Positions 39,101-45,638 of a stretch of 64,000 nucleotides of DNA are shown piece after piece. The stretch is from NCBI GenBank assembly GCA_009773355.1, contig WRPG01000009.1:28820-92819 (forward strand). Reading direction: 5' to 3'. Made by a program: the position numbers and the translations under genes. The notes under the pieces were generated by a model. That model worked only from the letters and a program-made list of their open reading frames with translations. It was not told where the DNA came from and searched no databases. Every line of letters begins with the position of its first letter. The first letter of the stretch is position 1. Source of the DNA: Limisphaerales bacterium. GTDB taxonomy: Bacteria > Verrucomicrobiota > Verrucomicrobiia > Limisphaerales > SXTU01.

Positions 39101-39471
39101 GTTTCCGCAAGAATCTGGTCTTGCAGCTTCACATCCTCGGTCGGGCAGGCTGCAAACAGAATGAAGCGCTTCAGTCCTTCTCGCCTCCAATGTTCGAGAT
39201 GGGGCAGGAAATCATCGCTCGCTTCTCGAATGTTTGCGGCGGTGGTGCTTCTCTCCCAGCATTTGCACTGCCCAACGTCCACTCCTGATCCGTCAGCGTT
39301 GACCGCCAGGATGTCAACGCCCCGCTGCCTTTGCCCATTTACCCCATAGACTTGGCAGCGTGTGTATCGCGTGCTCTGTCCCAGCAAGTCAGCGCACAAC
39401 AGTTGAAACTTCGCATAGCCAAGCTCAAATAACCTGGGAGGCAGACTGGAATTCAACCCGTGAGAAATCAT
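33151..39471 (-). CDS. Giant PD-(D/E)XK nuclease / TPR-like / PIN-like protein, candidate defence effector
   Basis: The protein has 2,106 residues and starts MISHGLNSSL. Residues about 12-165 form an Mrr/restriction-endonuclease-like domain with GVDILA (D53) and VGQCKCW (Q68, K70), the D...QxK core of that superfamily. A long helical region at about 185-890 has TPR-like periodicity (ALDLLTP, AAQGRGDQALEQI). Around 905-950, FLDVTSILLFQGLG plus VSGHLTGALASDL resembles the start of a PIN domain. After a ~200-residue insertion, LLDAIHFGE and CCDDRF (about 1170-1195), then GVTDLLHHF, resemble its end. The last ~880 residues are helical and unassigned. It lacks secretion signals. The membrane protein upstream is on the same strand with a 161-bp gap. 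Nuclease and TPR-like assignments are motif-based; the PIN assignment is tentative. The size and mix of domains suggest an anti-phage sensor-effector, which is inference. Confidence 0.8.
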   Translation of the reverse strand: MISHGLNSSLPPRLFELGYAKFQLLCADLLGQSTRYTRCQVYGVNGQRQRGVDILAVNADGSGVDVGQCKCWERSTTAANIREASDDFLPHLEHWRREGLKRFILFAACPTEDVKLQDQILAETRRFKKLGVLYECWDAHKLHQELRPHRLVVWTHMQSEHWVHEICGPAIASGDTATFVGTSSIVRRQGLLVLDLASERSKELEEVRELAAQGRGDQALEQIVALQGRTSWVEMPEDIRAKALRIQASLTLNVLDDIESAKRLLSAAKSACPSANTRPLEAMLLRHSAGAQAALDLLTPASTVDEWNIRLELLLELGRPDDVLVESNAPPAGAAPTTETAQARALALLLNREVEAARSEIQGALARKPGRFGLRHTAAMVDYAGTIAPSFAAWGHLTWPVPPDWILVKRDPASAAARRSAAATFRELGGLVPIWERASLQIWELACLANEPERQEEAQQLARTLLREFPASVPVVTWASERGYEFDRAASIKALRDQVKLPTATREEMETLVALLANSGELAAGEAVLDEAQPRFAAWGAMHSWRMHKAQCLCARGEADEARKLTESEPDAERRRVLETVILRSAIPKTRDTRALAAHLQTAFESTQDAGLLLSCCEAKVMADDWAFIADHAEHLVAAVPTEGVLRLGVQAAFNCHRFEAARGLIDKHGAICAGGRLPADLRRMLAECLRQAGDVPRAINELENLAHEKPEFASLAQLFRLQQAKGDLPASALTARKFLEMPEAPPDFLLQVAPVVRLKDPELAAKLWEKAVGKIGDDPVLKAVAAFQSYQLGTESKAAGLLRELPALVESGKAPIKALNFEQTIELIRAANEDAQKVADQYSQGMIPVHLMSGQLGWVLVRIFLEATADNPIAENPHLRQPVLIRHGGRATQVPVPIPAQEKRIFLDVTSILLFQGLGLLDLVEQNFETIAVSGHLTGALASDLDKLTHHQPGLLTAKRAVLALLDAGQLKPLKPGDLPGPRDAEVGKLMGKPWCALLEWCRTHEGVLVEHLPLMSNVPPLRPVSLPPEDRKWVCGERELRVAMAAAGLLPSSDPSPPPSVGDAPTPPPDFVVRAGMPVYLEHGIAAQLAASNILGRLAAHCHVFIDAAEALELRRELDWVGKNDRLRVRVEQLLQRLSAGQGTGKYVPHLHPSPRGLQAGRSVATPEELCLLDAIHFGETVGAPVCCDDRFIQAHRRIGKSPIIGVTDLLHHFRNQGTIGDQVLFDWWSRLRAANARYLPPTAAEILHHVRRAPVRDTGLEETPALRTLRRSVASMLLDRDRLQAATVNAHGQWQLREMELPLVCYRAVTGALGDLWAGEEPLHNITARADWLWNNLFVDLRILRQCFKSSQTAESDLHALGMTIGMLYTHGLQLVGKRAEREGARASFFNWLTSRALTPALQNTPRLSEAVARNFVSSMSVANESIDEARKRHGDHSLEAVALRLLIGKLVTDLPAELLAEMNLSDECLERWGLQAQTSGVEVAGLKFTQAEFWAAVERTVERGGATLVTADGKNRLRFSRGPRPNALRVGKDGNLKLPVLDLFHPQIERRRHLLRAHPRWFDLDAEPREQAIERIVAERRPADRVALLDTFRDSSMANFYARLRRRFRQNESLGIDELIPDSVEPLLRFVRHPTSGAAVDSGQLPDPAIRLLANEGLEETICRLSCLPCALSSAVLVEFDALTSGGRGKLLDDLTRKLTSFIQKLHLGRLWIRGSMEADQGIERAQGLVDSVCDPERGGGEAKALAAILRWVHQRFSWMEAVRGWPSDARLRAVWTHAAQLQAVFAGGGTPGELAEWFAEHSRGIDADCAGIATPFTRDVCHPRNVDQGGVMLRGLAFLFEGAAEDLVLRSGVRESLALALERQGRKLAGSPSLWRPVARQPNQLGSFLARPREDFLPRLLSVDSFKKHFDLEAEASLQATLDQLQQRPADAGLWAFVEFLCGADNVGDGERSLLLGALSKINLAAEIETHSNLRELVMLTGQYAAALGDEDMKRSFRAQIVELAGQASRRLTTDPAKSGTETKWQQLGGILLATSWNLNAVPDDPAATSAAFFSDAAAMLRAWPALASEFQLSLTHLATQLPVACQAAWIPLQLELRALS

Positions 39472-39632
39472 ACTCGCTCACTGCGCGCACGCGGCGGTCC
39501 ACCCAAACGGGGCACGGGCACGGCGATGACAGTCTGTCGTTTGCAGGGCCATCCGTGCGGTGTTCCGGTCGAAGTGGGCATCGTTGGCTTGGAGAGGCTG
39601 GGCATCGAAACGCGTGCGTTGAGAACACTCCA

Positions 39633-40904
39633 TCAACGCACCATGGGGACGCCCCCACCATGGGGTTGACACGCGCTCGCATCCGCCGAAAGCCTGTCCG
39701 GGGACAGAATCTGCCTCAACTTCTCCCGCTGTTGGGCGATTGGAGCCAGGACGACCTTCAATTTTTCGACCAACGGTTGCGCCTCCTTGGCCGCGCTGGC
39801 GGATATGAATGTGACGAACTCTACGTGCCCCGTGAACTTCCTCACTCCTTTTAGCAATTCATCGTGCTGTGCATTCGCCTGGCTGAAGAGTTGGGCAAGC
39901 AATTGATGGAGCCGGTCGTATTCCTCCCGTTTGACTTGCCCAGCTTCACCAGAACTGGGCTGTTGCGCCAGTTCGCCGGCCAGTTTGTGGCAGTTGGGAA
40001 GCAATCCTTCGACCTGCGTGTATTTGGATCGAACTTGTTCCGCGACGGAAAAGATGTTGTCGAGCGTGTGTTGCACTGCGGTGGTCACGCTGCCGCCAGC
40101 AAGGAGCAGGAGATCGGCATGGTTTTTCACCTCAGCAAGCGACTGGCGACCGAACGCGAGGTTTTGCCGGATGGTGCGCAAAGCTGCGAGATGGCTGGCA
40201 GGAAACTGTTCCTCAACGAGCAGCGTCAGCAGATAGCCGAACGCGGTGATGAGGACGCCAAGCCGGACATCGGCAGCCGTGAGACGGGCAGCGGACTCGA
40301 AGAGGACAAATACCGCAGAGGCCGTGGCGATGATTTGGACAAGCCAGGCGAGCCCCTGAATCCCGCGTATGGCCCAGCGAAATGGCATCGCCGCTCCTGA
40401 CACAGGCGTCGGTGGCAGGTCAACGAAGCTTAAGGTGAAAACGAGCAGGGCGCCACCAAGCCCAAACAACGAACACCATTTGAGGACGGCCAGCTCAGGC
40501 GAGCCGAGCCAGAAAAGGCCACCCAGTATTGCGGCGCGTTTGAGAACATCGAACAGGATCGTGGACCGAAGCGCACCGAGCAGGCGGGAGACCTCCAGGA
40601 ACCGACCTGGCGATGGCTGGCGTGGAAGCAATGAGGAATCCAGGGCGCTGCCGAATTTCAGCGCGAAGTCCCAGAGCAGCGCCAACAGGATGGCAAGCAG
40701 CACAACATTTTTCGCAGAGAACACGCCGGTGTCCCAGAGCTGAATGCCCAACCAGAGCAGCGCCGAAAGGCTCAGAGTGAGTGCCCAGCGAGTGCGGCCG
40801 GTAGCGGTATTGCTGGCCTGGAAATGGCTGATTTCGCTGTCGATCGCTGCGAGGAGCTGTTCGCGTGTCAATTCTTCCGGCGGGGGCTGGCTCATGTGAC
40901 TCAT
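39633..40904 (-). CDS. Multi-pass membrane protein with C-terminal coiled coil, partner of the nuclease gene
   Basis: The protein has 423 residues (MSHMSQPPPEE; a second in-frame ATG lies three codons on). Residues 1-38 are soluble and acidic. Hydrophobic helices follow at about 41-58, 66-84, 128-145, 149-166, 190-208 and 220-238, giving about six membrane passes. The rest (about 250-410) is a long soluble helix-rich tail (SLAEVKNHADLLLLAGGSVT; EEYDRLHQLLAQLF) compatible with coiled coils. It lies directly upstream of the nuclease/TPR/PIN gene on the same strand and is probably co-expressed. Pairing a large cytoplasmic sensor with a membrane protein is common in abortive-infection systems, so it may be a membrane effector or anchor. 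No named family is recognised. Confidence 0.78.
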   Translation of the reverse strand: MSHMSQPPPEELTREQLLAAIDSEISHFQASNTATGRTRWALTLSLSALLWLGIQLWDTGVFSAKNVVLLAILLALLWDFALKFGSALDSSLLPRQPSPGRFLEVSRLLGALRSTILFDVLKRAAILGGLFWLGSPELAVLKWCSLFGLGGALLVFTLSFVDLPPTPVSGAAMPFRWAIRGIQGLAWLVQIIATASAVFVLFESAARLTAADVRLGVLITAFGYLLTLLVEEQFPASHLAALRTIRQNLAFGRQSLAEVKNHADLLLLAGGSVTTAVQHTLDNIFSVAEQVRSKYTQVEGLLPNCHKLAGELAQQPSSGEAGQVKREEYDRLHQLLAQLFSQANAQHDELLKGVRKFTGHVEFVTFISASAAKEAQPLVEKLKVVLAPIAQQREKLRQILSPDRLSADASACQPHGGGVPMVR

Positions 40905-41066
40905 TGCTCGATCTTCCTCAAATCATCGCCGCAACCTTCACATGACAGTCGGGCCAATTCGAGCAAGTTTTGTTTGGTCGCTCAATTTGGCCCTTGGCGG
41001 GCTGCCATGTTTGGAGATCGTCCGACGAGAACTCATGCCGGAGTAAGCACGGAAGGGGATCATGCG

Positions 41067-42587
41067 CTATTCGTGATTGCCCCCAGATAAACGGCTTTCT
41101 GAAAAGCTAGCTTGCCGCGTAGGAGGTGAATAGCCGCGTCTCCGCAGCTTCACGCCGCGCCGGTGGAGGATGGTTGACACTCTGGCCGGGTGGATTTTCG
41201 CCACGGCGGCGATCTGCGACAGGCTGCTGCCGGACTCGTAACGCGCCTGCATCGCCTCCTCCGGGAGCTGCGGCCTGGCTCCGCGTTGGACGTTCAAATC
41301 GGTCCTGCCCCGGAATGGCACGCCGGCACGACGGAGGATTCGTCGGGTCGGATACAGTGACGAGCAGCCCGCCTCTGCCGCGAGTTGGGCGAGGCTGCTG
41401 CCGGCCCGGTAGCGCGAGGCGATCTGCTCCTCCGAAAGTCGCAGCGGCACCAGCTTGGGCCGTAGCGCCACGCCTTGATCCGCGAGGATGCGCCGGATCA
41501 CGGGCACGGTGCTGCCGGCGGCAATGGCCAGCGCATCCAGAGTCGCGCCCGCCCGGTAACGCCGTGCGACTACCCGATCCGAAATGCGACGGGCCTGCGC
41601 CGGCTGCCGCATCGCCTCCGCCCTTCCGCGCACCGGCATCCGCTGCTCCCGCAGCAGCCGCCTCACCTTCTTGCGGCTGACGCCTGCCCTCGCCGCCACG
41701 GGTTCCAGTCCCAGTCCGCCAGCGTAGAGCTTCGCGACTTCCTCGGCTGGCACCGCAGGCGGCTTGAACTCATCGCCGCGATTCCCGGCCCGGCCCCGCA
41801 GCTTCACTCCGAGCTTGAGCAACACCGTCCGCACCTGCCACGCGGTGCCGCCCACTGATGCGGCGATCTCCGCGATGCCCTGCCCGGCGCGGTAACGTCG
41901 AGCGACTTCGTCCGGGTCGGCCACGAGGTCGCCCGGCTCTGCGCTGGGCTGGCCGCCCCTTCCGCGCAGCTTCACCCCGCGTTTGAGCAACAGCGTGCGA
42001 ATCAGTTCCCGCGAGACGCTCAGCATCCTCGCCAATGACTGCACGGTCACGCCTTCCTTGTAGAGCTGCTCGATCTTCTCCGGGGAAAACCGCCGGTCAT
42101 CCGGCCGGCCCTGCGCGTGTCCCAGCGGCGGACGCAACTCCTCGCCGGAAGCGACGAGAATAGCGCGGACTTCCGCGACATTGATTCCCGCCGCCTGTGC
42201 CAGCTCTCCCGCGCTCGCTCCGGCACGGTAGCGGGCGGCGATTGTCTCCGGGGAAAGTCGTGCTCCCGGCTTGGGCGGGCGCGTGCGGATCACCACGCCC
42301 ATGCCCCGCAGGAGCTGGGTCGCTCGGTTGGAGGACACACCGGCCTGCGCCGCCACCCGCTCGACGCTGGCCCCGGCGCGGTAGAGTTCCGCCATGCGCT
42401 CCGGGAGGATGCCCAGTCGCTCCGCTGGAAACGGCAGCCGCTCATGCCGGCCCCGCAGTTTCACCCCCGCCTACAGGAGCATCCGGTGAACCCGGCCGGC
42501 ACCCAGCCCCGTCGCCATGCCGATCTTCGACGTGCTCATCCCGCCAAGATACTGCTCCACGATGCGTTGGCGGTTCTCGACGTTCAT
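41067..42587 (-). pseudogene. Tandem helix-turn-helix protein (nine HTH units) interrupted by an in-frame TAG
   Basis: From ATG 42585-42587 (MNVENRQRIVEQY) the frame encodes one HTH unit, meets TAG at 42471-42473, and continues open in the same frame to a stop at 41067. The part after TAG can start at GTG 42464 and has 465 residues. It is built of eight units of about 48-57 residues following the pattern ..RYRAG.SL..LA..AG.S...VRRIL...GV.LRGR. With the unit before the stop there are nine. Each resembles the short resolvase/Hin-type HTH. Linkers rich in Arg, Gly and Pro join the units. No nuclease, recombinase or ligand domain is attached. In other units the residue at the TAG position is Lys, Arg or Met (LLLKRGVKLRGR), so a point mutation from AAG or CAG is the simplest explanation; readthrough or restart are alternatives. 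DNA binding is inferred; the target is unknown. Confidence 0.78.
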
Positions 42588-42654
42588 GGACGATCATCAC
42601 CAGCCGGCTGGGGCACAGCCGCCCGGCTTCAAATCCTTCCGGCGAAACCGTCGG

Positions 42655-42942
42655 CTACTTCGCGCCGGACTTCGCCTTCTGCGCGTTGACCTTCGCCCAC
42701 CGGGCCTTGTCGGCGGCGGAATCTGGCTTCGCACCGCGTTTCGCCCACCGGGCCTTCTGCGCCGCCGCCATCTTTGCTTTCGTGGCGGCGCTGAATGTCC
42801 GCCGGCCAAGGGACGGAGCCGCTGCTGCATTCCCACCGCCCAGCACCCGGTTGATCTCGGCCAGCCGCGCCTGAACCCGCCGCCGCTCGTCGGCGAGGGA
42901 TTGCTGGAGGGCGAGGAACTGCTTCAGGTCGGCGTGCTTCAT
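42655..42942 (-). CDS. Small basic Lys/Ala-rich protein with KARWAK repeats
   Basis: The ATG at 42940-42942 (MKHADLKQFLALQQSL) gives 95 residues. A start further upstream would add a Gly/Arg-rich low-complexity segment. Residues 3-35 form an amphipathic coiled-coil helix (LADERRRVQARLAEINRVL). The C-terminal half is Ala/Lys/Arg-rich and contains AAQKARWAK and a second DKARWAK. The KARWAK motif occurs in many small DNA-associated basic proteins, so nucleic-acid binding is plausible. It ends 67 bp before the HTH-repeat gene on the same strand and may share its transcript. Confidence 0.65.
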   Translation of the reverse strand: MKHADLKQFLALQQSLADERRRVQARLAEINRVLGGGNAAAAPSLGRRTFSAATKAKMAAAQKARWAKRGAKPDSAADKARWAKVNAQKAKSGAK

Positions 42943-43077
42943 GGCCAGAGCATACCGGGACAAAGTAGGCGCGCACAAGCCGCCTTGGGAGCCTAGGCAG
43001 CCCTCCACCCCGCAATGGCCCCTCCCCCGGTGCCATAAACCCGTGAGGAAGCCTGTTCTTCCTCTCCGTCGCTGCTG

Positions 43078-43102
43078 TTGACTTCCCGCCCTCGGCGGGA
43101 GC
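43078..43102 (+). promoter_or_regulatory. Candidate promoter with palindrome upstream of the sigma-like gene
   Basis: TTGACT at 43078-43083 is followed at once by the perfect inverted repeat TCCCGCC-CTC-GGCGGGA (43084-43100). This mirrors the arrangement at 44141 and 45572: a TTGAC box, then a palindrome with a 3-bp spacer. The arm sequence is related but not identical, and I do not see a good -10 box. The gene start at 43140 is 40 bp downstream. Confidence 0.45.
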
Positions 43103-43139
43103 GGTGGTGATGGGTTCACGTCCGCATTGCCTCTCCATC

Positions 43140-43820
43140 ATGAGTCCCACCGTCGGTTCCACCCTGCTCGACCAAATCGTCCCGCGTCTCCGCCACACCG
43201 TCCCACACTCGGTTCGCTGCGTCGGAGCCGAGGACACCAACGAGCTGCTCCAAGACGCGACCGCCATGGCGGCGCGGATGCTCGCCGCCTGCGAGGCGGG
43301 CGGCAAGTCCGTCACACCCGGAAACATCGCCTACTACACGCTCCTGCACCTGCGGGACGGCCGGCGCTTCCACGCCGCCGGCCGCAGCGACGCGCTGGGC
43401 AGCCGCACCCAGCTCTGCGGCCGCAGCCGCGTGGCGTCACTCGACGAGCCGGTCGGCCACCCCGTCGAGCCTGGCGATGAACCGCTCACCCTGGGTGACG
43501 TGCTGGCCAGCGACGCGGAGGATCCCGCCGCCACTGCCGCGCGCAACCTGGACTGGCAGGCGTTGGTGGCCGCGCTGGATGAGCGCACGCTGGCGGTGCT
43601 GCGCTGCCTGGCCGGGGAGGTTCGCCTGCTGGACCTGGCCACCCGCCACGGCGTCTGCCGCACGACCGTCCAGACTTGGCGCGACCAGCTCACGGCCCGC
43701 GTGCGCGAGTTCATGGGCGCGGACGCCCTGCGGGAACTCCAGCGTGCCCCGGTCTGGCGCGAGGGCCTCCGGGCGCTCCGCGAACAAGTGGCCTGCCGAC
43801 TCGAACGGCGGGCGGCTTAG
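43140..43820 (+). CDS. Sigma-factor-like HTH protein
   Basis: The ATG at 43140 (MSPTVGSTLLDQIV) gives 226 residues. An ATG 36 bases upstream would lie within 2 bp of the palindrome. The order of features resembles small sigma-70/ECF-type proteins: a helical N-terminus (AEDTNELLQDATAMAARML), a central SLDEPVGH...GDVLASDAEDPAATAA segment typical of the link before region 4, and a C-terminal HTH (VLRCLAGEVRLLDLATRHGVCRTTVQTWRDQL, about residues 165-200, quoted here for its pattern). It may direct RNA polymerase or simply bind DNA. It faces the XRE gene tail to tail. Confidence 0.66.
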   Translation: MSPTVGSTLLDQIVPRLRHTVPHSVRCVGAEDTNELLQDATAMAARMLAACEAGGKSVTPGNIAYYTLLHLRDGRRFHAAGRSDALGSRTQLCGRSRVASLDEPVGHPVEPGDEPLTLGDVLASDAEDPAATAARNLDWQALVAALDERTLAVLRCLAGEVRLLDLATRHGVCRTTVQTWRDQLTARVREFMGADALRELQRAPVWREGLRALREQVACRLERRAA

Positions 43821-43875
43821 AGCCGGCCTCCGGCTGCGATGGAAGGGAACCGCTCGGCGGGTCTCTTTCCTTTAC
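43821..43875. terminator. Possible bidirectional terminator region
   Basis: Right after the sigma-like gene stop lies AGCCGG-CCT-CCGGCT (43821-43835), a perfect 6-bp stem. It is followed by AACCGC-TCG-GCGGGT (43849-43863) and a pyrimidine run, ctctttccttt. The region sits between two convergent genes. The T tract is interrupted, so the call is weak. Confidence 0.35.
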
Positions 43876-43891
43876 CTCTTGGGTCACGCCT

Positions 43892-44116
43892 TCAGCCCAG
43901 CAGCTTGTCCCAGCCGCAGCCCAGTGCGGCGCGGATGCGCTCCAGCGTGGTCAATGGCACGTTGATCTCGCCCGCCTCGATCTTCTGCACGCTCCGAGGA
44001 TAGAGGCCGAGCTTCTCCGCCAGCGCCTCCTGCGTCAGTCCCCGCCCCAGCCGCTCGCACCGGACGGCGGCCCCGAAGCGAGCCAGGCGGGCGGCTTGTT
44101 GGCGGGTCAATGGCAC
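43892..44116 (-). CDS. XRE-family helix-turn-helix repressor, 74 aa
   Basis: The small protein starts at GTG 44116 (MPLTRQQAARLARFG). Its residues 14-70 are a complete XRE/Cro-type HTH: GAAVRCERLGRGLTQEALAEKL, then a recognition helix at PRSVQKIEAGE, then VPLTTLERIRAALGC. It has no effector or dimerisation domain beyond this, as is common for small phage-type repressors. It is divergent from the zinc-ribbon membrane gene at 44213, and the operator palindrome at 44150-44166 lies between them. A degenerate half-site (ACGCCCTATTGAGGCG, 44115-44130) overlaps its own start codon and would allow autoregulation. That it binds these sites is inference. Confidence 0.85.
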   Translation of the reverse strand: MPLTRQQAARLARFGAAVRCERLGRGLTQEALAEKLGLYPRSVQKIEAGEINVPLTTLERIRAALGCGWDKLLG

Positions 44117-44140
44117 GCCCTATTGAGGCGCAGTTGGGGA

Positions 44141-44171
44141 TTGACTGCCACGCCCTCACAGGGCGTATCTT
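44141..44171 (+). promoter_or_regulatory. Promoter with palindromic operator, upstream of 44213
   Basis: TTGACT (44141-44146) and TATCTT (44166-44171) are separated by 19 bp. The spacer is largely occupied by ACGCCCT-CAC-AGGGCGT (44150-44166), an exact 7-bp inverted repeat. The same layout recurs at 45572-45602. The site lies in the divergent XRE/zinc-ribbon interval, as expected for a repressor target. Confidence 0.72.
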
Positions 44172-44212
44172 GGCGGCCAGCCAAACCTGTTACCTGAACC
44201 GGCGGAAACCCC

Positions 44213-44956
44213 ATGACCGTGAACTGCCCCAACTGTGCCCGGCGGTTGCGCGCTCCCGCGAACAAACCGGACGCACGCCTGCGCTGCCCCGCCTGCCGCA
44301 CCGAGTTTGCCATCGCCCCGGCGGACGCGGATGCCGCAGCGAGTCCGCCGGCCAGCCAACCCCTGCCGCGCGAAGCAAGGGAGGCGGCACGAACCGGGTT
44401 TTTCACCGGGGCGTTGTTGTTCGGGGCGGTCACCTGGCTGGGAATGCCCGCCGAGCCGCTCCTCAATGTCTCAATGGCGATCCTGCTCTGGCCGGCCGGG
44501 CTGGTGAACGCCGTGATGGTTGGTTCCTCGTCCGGCTGGGTGGTGGTCGCGCTGGCCAAGTTCATAAGCCTGGTGGGGGTCGGTGCATTCTTTGCCTACC
44601 TGTTCTTCAACCTCCGCCTCAACACCGGCCTCGCGTTCATCACGTTTGCGCTCACGGCTGGGGTGAGTTGGTGGCTCTGGGCGACCTACCTGCCAACGTG
44701 GGCCACGGCACCACCGCCGCTGTGGATGATCGTCTTCCTGTGGCCGGGCAAACTGCTCGCGACGGCCTTGCAGGACGCGGGAGCCAAGGGCGCTGGTGGA
44801 GTTGCACTCGGGACCGCCGCCATGCTCGCCATGGCGTCCATGACCGGGCTGATTTATGCCACGGTCATCTGCGGCGTGAGGACGCTGTTTCGCGCGCGGT
44901 CAGGGCCGCTGGTCACGAGCGGTGATGGCACACCTCCCCAGAGTTCACCCGGTTGA
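44213..44956 (+). CDS. Zinc-ribbon multi-pass membrane protein
   Basis: The protein has 247 residues (MTVNCPNCARRLRAP). An N-terminal zinc ribbon has C5, C8, C25 and C28 (CX2C-X16-CX2C), as in MJ0042-type fingers. After a Pro/Ala linker come about five hydrophobic helices at about 62-78, 85-104, 108-132, 136-158 and 165-185, with another at about 200-222. The tail is short and polar. The start follows the promoter/operator by about 42 bp. The J-like gene begins 27 bp after it, so both form one unit. The ribbon is expected on the cytoplasmic side. No enzyme motif is visible and the function is unknown. Confidence 0.78.
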   Translation: MTVNCPNCARRLRAPANKPDARLRCPACRTEFAIAPADADAAASPPASQPLPREAREAARTGFFTGALLFGAVTWLGMPAEPLLNVSMAILLWPAGLVNAVMVGSSSGWVVVALAKFISLVGVGAFFAYLFFNLRLNTGLAFITFALTAGVSWWLWATYLPTWATAPPPLWMIVFLWPGKLLATALQDAGAKGAGGVALGTAAMLAMASMTGLIYATVICGVRTLFRARSGPLVTSGDGTPPQSSPG

Positions 44957-44983
44957 TGCAACAATCTGCCCCACCTGCCACCC

Positions 44984-45508
44984 ATGGAACAATTGCCTGA
45001 CTACTACCGCATCCTCGAAGTGCCGACGAACGCCAGCACCCAAACGATCTGTGACGCATACCAGCGCCTGGCCCGCGTCCACCACCCCTCGCAGGGTGGC
45101 AAGCACGCCGAACTGGTGGGGATCGCCACGGCCTTTTGGATGCTGAGCTGTGAGTTCAGCCGCCATTGGTATGACCAGGCCCGCGCCAAGCCGGGTGACG
45201 AGCGGCTGGAGACGGACTTGGTGCTTCTGGCGCGGAGTCGCGCGCGGCACGCGGCGAACTACCCGGAGAACTTCAAGCGCTTCCTCACCTCGGTGGAGAT
45301 GAGATGTCGGTCCGCCACGCGCCGCGGGCTGTCCTTCGGCACTCTAAGCGGCACGCTGGGATCCCTCGCCGGGAGGACGATGGCGGCGCTTTACAAGCGC
45401 CGGTGGTTGAGGCCGGACTGGCTCGATGCTGAGGCGGATGCTCCGCCCGACTCTCAGCCGCCTTCTCCCGCGCGCAAGCCACGAAGCCGAAAGCGGGCGA
45501 AGGGTTGA
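44984..45508 (+). CDS. DnaJ-like J-domain protein with degenerate HPD motif
   Basis: The protein has 174 residues. The first ~70 look like a J domain: DYYRILEVPTNAS at 6-18, AYQRLARVHHPSQGG at 25-39, a third helix (AELVGIATAFWML), then RHWYDQARA. The invariant His-Pro-Asp that triggers the Hsp70 ATPase is His34-Pro35-Ser36 here. It therefore probably cannot stimulate DnaK in the usual way and may act as a binding scaffold. The C-terminal ~100 residues are basic (KRRWLRPDW; PARKPRSRKRAKG) and have no zinc or client-binding domain. It forms an operon with the zinc-ribbon membrane gene at 44213. Confidence 0.78.
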   Translation: MEQLPDYYRILEVPTNASTQTICDAYQRLARVHHPSQGGKHAELVGIATAFWMLSCEFSRHWYDQARAKPGDERLETDLVLLARSRARHAANYPENFKRFLTSVEMRCRSATRRGLSFGTLSGTLGSLAGRTMAALYKRRWLRPDWLDAEADAPPDSQPPSPARKPRSRKRAKG

Positions 45509-45571
45509 ACAACGACCGGCGGGGTGGCCATGGCTCCTCGGCTGCAGCCAGGAGGAGAAGCGCGATTCCCG

Positions 45572-45602
45572 TTGACGAATACGCCCTATTAGGGCGTATC
45601 TT
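45572..45602 (+). promoter_or_regulatory. Promoter with palindromic operator, upstream of 45639
   Basis: TTGACG (45572-45577) and TATCTT (45597-45602) are again 19 bp apart. Between them is TACGCCCTATTAGGGCGTA (45580-45598), a perfect 8-3-8 palindrome. Spacing and sequence match the site at 44141-44171, so the two plus-strand units probably share one regulator, most simply the XRE protein at 43892-44116. Confidence 0.75.
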
Positions 45603-45638
45603 TCACGCCACACAACATCCACCCCTTTACCGCCAGCC

